In this document: piece by piece, positions 6,701-8,087 of the stretch
Position numbering within the stretch: the stretch's first letter is position 1
How the letters are laid out: the number at the start of each line of letters is the position of its first letter
Source: an uncultured Chloroflexota bacterium
Lineage (GTDB): Bacteria; Chloroflexota; Anaerolineae; Promineifilales; Promineifilaceae
Direction: 5' to 3'
NCBI GenBank assembly: GCA_937958365.1
Contig: CALFEW010000844.1
Coordinates: 1 to 8,087 of the forward strand
Length of the DNA stretch: 8,087 bases
Notes under the pieces: generated by a model
Seen by the model: only the letters and a program-made list of their open reading frames with translations
Told to the model about the DNA's origin: nothing
The model's database searches: none
Program-made: the position numbers and the translations under genes

Positions 6701-8087
6701 GCGTGACGCGCGCAGTGGCCGCCTCTACCTCCAACAGCGCCACCGCGTAATCGCGGATGTACTCTGGCAGCGGCCCGGTGGCAGCCAGGATGCTGTTAAA
6801 CGCATCCTCGCCCACCACGCCGGTCTCGCGGATTTGCTCAATGACATTGGCAATGGCCTCGCGTGAGCCGAGGATTCGTTCAATCAGCGATGTATCATCC
6901 TCCGGCGCAATGTTGCGTAAGTAGCCTTCCACCGTGTCGGCGATCTGGTCAAACACGCCGAAATCGGCAGAAGACATGCCGCCCAGCCAGGCGTCAATTG
7001 TGCCGGTCCCCCAATCGTCAATCTCCGGCAGCAGGGCAGGGGGGCTGCCTGGCTTCAACCAGCCTGCGATGATCTGGCCGAGTTTTTGCAGCACACGGAC
7101 AACGGCCGTTGCCGCCGCCGCCATGCCTCGCGCGAGGCTGATCACGATGTTGCGCCCCCAGGAGTTGGCACTCTTGTTAATTTTGCCGAACGTGCCCCCC
7201 AGGGCGGTGCTGATGCCTCCCGCAAATGCCCGAATCACTCCCAGGATGCCGCTGGCAAACGCCTTCACTGCCGCAAAAAAGGCAATGATGCGGTCGGCGT
7301 TGTTTGCCAGGAAAGTGGTAACGGCCGTCACCGCGTTCCGAATGTCGTCCTTGAACAGGTCGCCGATCCGGATGCGCAGCGTTTCCACCACGCCCTGGAA
7401 AATTTCGACGCTCCCGGCCAGGTTATCCATGCGGGCAGCAGCGGCCGCCGCTGCGCTGGTATTGCTCATGGCTGCCTGGAGCACATCGAACTCCGTAACA
7501 CCCTCCTCAATCATCCGGTTGGCCTCAGCTTGCGAGACGCCAAAAATCTCCATTGCCTCAGCCGCCGTCAGCGTGACGGTCGCCCCGGCCTCCATCAGCC
7601 CGGCCGCCGCATTGACCGCTCTTGCGCCAAACAGCGTCGCCAATGCTTGCGTGCGCTGCTGCTCGGTCAGCCCGGCTAATTGCGTATTAAGCGCCCTGGC
7701 GATTTCCGACATGCTCCTCATGTTGCCATCTGCGTCGTAGAAGGCGTTTGTGCCATCGGCCGTCACCAGGTTCAACTCCTGCATGACCTGCTTCATTTCG
7801 GCCGTTGGCGCGGAGAGGCGCTGGAGCATCGTTTTGAAGCCGGCGCCGGCAGAGGAGCCGTCGGAGAAGTAGGGGGCGATGGCCGCGATGGTCGTGTTTA
7901 GATCATCAAACGACACGCCGGACGTGGACGCGACGCCACCGGCCTGGGCCAGGGCGTACTGATAGTCGGTGATGTCGAACTTGCTATTGTTGACTACCGA
8001 GGTGATGCCATCTACGGCCGACTCCATGTTGGCCGCCTGAATGTTGAACAGCGCCATTACGTCGGTGGCGATGTCGGCGGCCTGGGC
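3759..8087 (-). CDS. Phage tail tape measure protein, TP901 family (5' end cut by window edge)
   Basis: This is the tape measure protein, which sets siphovirus tail length inside the growing tube and takes part in DNA ejection. The frame stays open to base 8087: ten codons (AQAADIATDV) precede the first visible ATG at 8057 and continue a TP901-type core, so the true start is outside the window. Residues here are numbered from that ATG (1432 visible). In order: TP901 core (about 1-230, with TSGVSFDDLNTTIAAIA-like helices); a hydrophobic/glycine-rich stretch (about 256-285); a KPGSPP motif at 335-340; an Ala/Gln/Glu-rich coiled coil (about 490-668); a glycine-rich linker (about 672-708); a hydrophobic, possibly membrane-inserting segment (about 862-886); a Trp-rich helical repeat region (861-1268); and an ASPSKVF motif around 1326-1332, typical of tape measure C-termini. 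The stop is TAA at 3761-3759, followed after 22 bases by a perfect palindrome. Family assignment is firm. Confidence 0.95.
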   Translation of the reverse strand, partial: AQAADIATDVMALFNIQAANMESAVDGITSVVNNSKFDITDYQYALAQAGGVASTSGVSFDDLNTTIAAIAPYFSDGSSAGAGFKTMLQRLSAPTAEMKQVMQELNLVTADGTNAFYDADGNMRSMSEIARALNTQLAGLTEQQRTQALATLFGARAVNAAAGLMEAGATVTLTAAEAMEIFGVSQAEANRMIEEGVTEFDVLQAAMSNTSAAAAAAARMDNLAGSVEIFQGVVETLRIRIGDLFKDDIRNAVTAVTTFLANNADRIIAFFAAVKAFASGILGVIRAFAGGISTALGGTFGKINKSANSWGRNIVISLARGMAAAATAVVRVLQKLGQIIAGWLKPGSPPALLPEIDDWGTGTIDAWLGGMSSADFGVFDQIADTVEGYLRNIAPEDDTSLIERILGSREAIANVIEQIRETGVVGEDAFNSILAATGPLPEYIRDYAVALLEVEAATARVTRAQELLSSIREMSDGDVEAVRELAEAYGGDLGQQVNRYANALQNLQRANERVAAAQANVNRITERYNRILEPLNAQVQDIQDQRQAIRDAERMTEIQEILATTAVDGSERQLLMLELQELQLRQNIRETENERDTAVDAAQEKLDAAQAAADAAKAEAQTQQAAAMALAEAELAAAEAQQKSAQERMAVAKAMIDAQEKQNDLMREQMDLLAQLAEGIGDMGGSIADALGGADSVLGDIEEGMAGLGDGMGLAADEVTKNAEKVPNVIDQLMADIEAEFAPLTDAATGLGETWGNLAGTISGKWATATGFMSGANGRLQDSLGRLRGWFDENRGPITEFADRTFGNVGRKLVEVGGSIRDFVVVQFEKISAWFEDNRPLIEEVGQKLGDLALKFIEFSTKGQAGLLGLWNVVSPLLGGLVTLFLNLVTIVLQVINGDWAGAWETAKGAVASAWESIKLAFGAFLNWVTGWFGTDWATVTEQWRGNWELAKEIVRLAWDSVKKKFNGFLTGIVTWATTGWSKFTAQWRANWVLLKKIVQMAWDNVKEKFDNFLTSIVTWVSTRWGQFTDLWRSNWELLKSIPGLAFEAIKTVVEEKLAAVRESLLNILRGIFASMGLDFDKMRDRWAAIWEDVKLIVSTVWGRISESISTKIEAIRQVLTDTWSEIVATVTEMAWLLYTTVTEKVQALRLWWDTTWGSISAKVSEIWLAITTAVSTKILEIYTTVTTKLDELKTWWDTKWDEISTKLSEIWTAIVTFIGEQILAVYTAVTTKLDELKTWWDTKWDEISTKLSDIWKAIVKTVTDKAEEIYTAVTDKIQEIWDWIDKKKEDFRSVGENLMTSLKDGAMAMAGALIDSVTGVVEDAIEAAKRLLGIASPSKVFTDFGRMSILGMVRGIESMQDRLQTAVSSAIQPTINTAQQYAGLLASSQSAPALGLTGRGSAPATATAGAEHYHFYAPIYVQEATSGSGVLADLKKLAGRG
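4329..4532 (-). repeat. Near-identical 72-bp direct repeats, period 132 bp (44 codons), inside the tape measure gene
   Basis: Bases 4329-4400 and 4461-4532 match at 69 of 72 positions by eye and lie exactly 132 bases apart. They encode the identical segment TTKLDELKTWWDTKWDEIST plus flanking residues. The remaining 60 bases of each 132-base unit are clearly diverged. A more diverged third unit lies another 132 bases to the right (from about 4594; residues around LRLWWDTTWGSIS). The period is four hendecads, so duplication kept both reading frame and helical register. This looks like a recent in-frame duplication or a gene-conversion event confined to part of the unit. Confidence 0.9.
4995..5390 (-). 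repeat. Three tandem 44-residue repeats (WRxNW family) in the tape measure protein
   Basis: Residues 890-933, 934-977 and 978-1021 (numbered from the ATG at 8057) are 44-residue units opening with WAGAW, WRGNW and WRANW. They share internal landmarks: AW at unit positions 15-16, a K-F/FL block, and a Trp 22 residues after the AW tryptophan. A fourth, truncated unit starts at WRSNW (1022) and then degenerates. The unit length equals that of the unrelated-looking KTWWDTKW repeats further along, and all units keep one 11-residue register. DNA identity between units is much lower than in the 4329-4532 pair, so these duplications are older. Confidence 0.8.

Larger units (their letters stand above)
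436..7328. repeat. Dispersed iterated palindrome ACGGCCGT, 19 copies
   Basis: Exact copies start at 436, 618, 690, 1382, 2135, 2595, 3228, 3513, 3594, 3704, 3726, 3752, 4267, 4564, 5751, 6292, 6388, 7102 and 7321. Sixteen lie in coding sequence: eleven are read as Thr-Ala-Val and five as Asn/Asp-Gly-Arg, and none uses the third frame (CGG CCG, Arg-Pro). Three lie in the single intergenic gap, one of them touching the tape measure stop codon. Random expectation for one 8-mer in this length is about 0.1-0.2. It resembles highly iterated palindromes such as HIP1 of cyanobacteria in behaviour, though the sequence differs. Role unknown. Confidence 0.9.

Noticed and set aside
6934..7740. Plus-strand open frame of 268 codons
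   Set aside because: Also antisense to the conserved TP901 core. The translation is compositionally biased and resembles no family.
8055..8057. ATG at 8057 as the true start of the tape measure protein
   Set aside because: The frame is open to the window edge, upstream residues AQAADIATDV fit the TP901 core, and tape measure proteins have a substantial N-terminal region before this point.

Overview
This window is a stretch of a tail-morphogenesis operon from a siphovirus-like phage or, more likely, a prophage in a moderately GC-rich bacterium. All genes lie on the minus strand, so they are read here from the right edge to the left. No RNA genes, integrase, insertion sequence or CRISPR array is visible. 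The host cannot be fixed from the sequence. The protein style and the extremely frequent octamer ACGGCCGT suggest a Chloroflexota (Anaerolineae-type) lineage, but this is only a weak impression.

Layout in transcription order: (1) 8087-3759, a very long tail tape measure protein whose start lies beyond the right edge. It has a TP901-type core, a long alanine/glutamine-rich coiled coil, a hydrophobic segment and a large tryptophan-rich repeat region. (2) 3758-3656, the only non-coding gap. It contains a perfect 36-bp palindrome that looks like an intrinsic terminator or attenuator. (3) 3655-1211, a distal-tail (Dit)-like protein of 814 residues. Its N- and C-terminal tail domains appear to be separated by a large insertion carrying a carbohydrate-binding-like jelly roll. 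(4) 1211-198, a 337-residue tail protein resembling the ReqiPepy6 Gp37-like/Tal group, overlapping its upstream gene by one base (TAATG). (5) 201-1, the first 67 codons of another tail gene (probably a fibre or receptor-binding protein), overlapping its upstream gene as ATGA.

The order tape measure, Dit, Tal, fibre is the classic siphovirus order. The tape measure sets tail length and is the genome-ejection conduit component. Dit and Tal form the baseplate hub at the tail tip, and the last gene probably contributes host recognition. The tight overlaps downstream of the palindrome suggest coupled translation of Dit, Tal and the fibre gene.

The most notable signals are four. ACGGCCGT occurs 19 times in 8 kb, where about 0.1-0.2 would be expected by chance. 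The 36-bp palindrome is built from two of these octamers. The tape measure has a strictly maintained 11-residue hydrophobic/tryptophan register across about 408 residues. The Dit-like protein has a large insertion. I see no clear evidence for an entirely new biological system. The iterated palindrome and the split Dit are the best candidates for follow-up.
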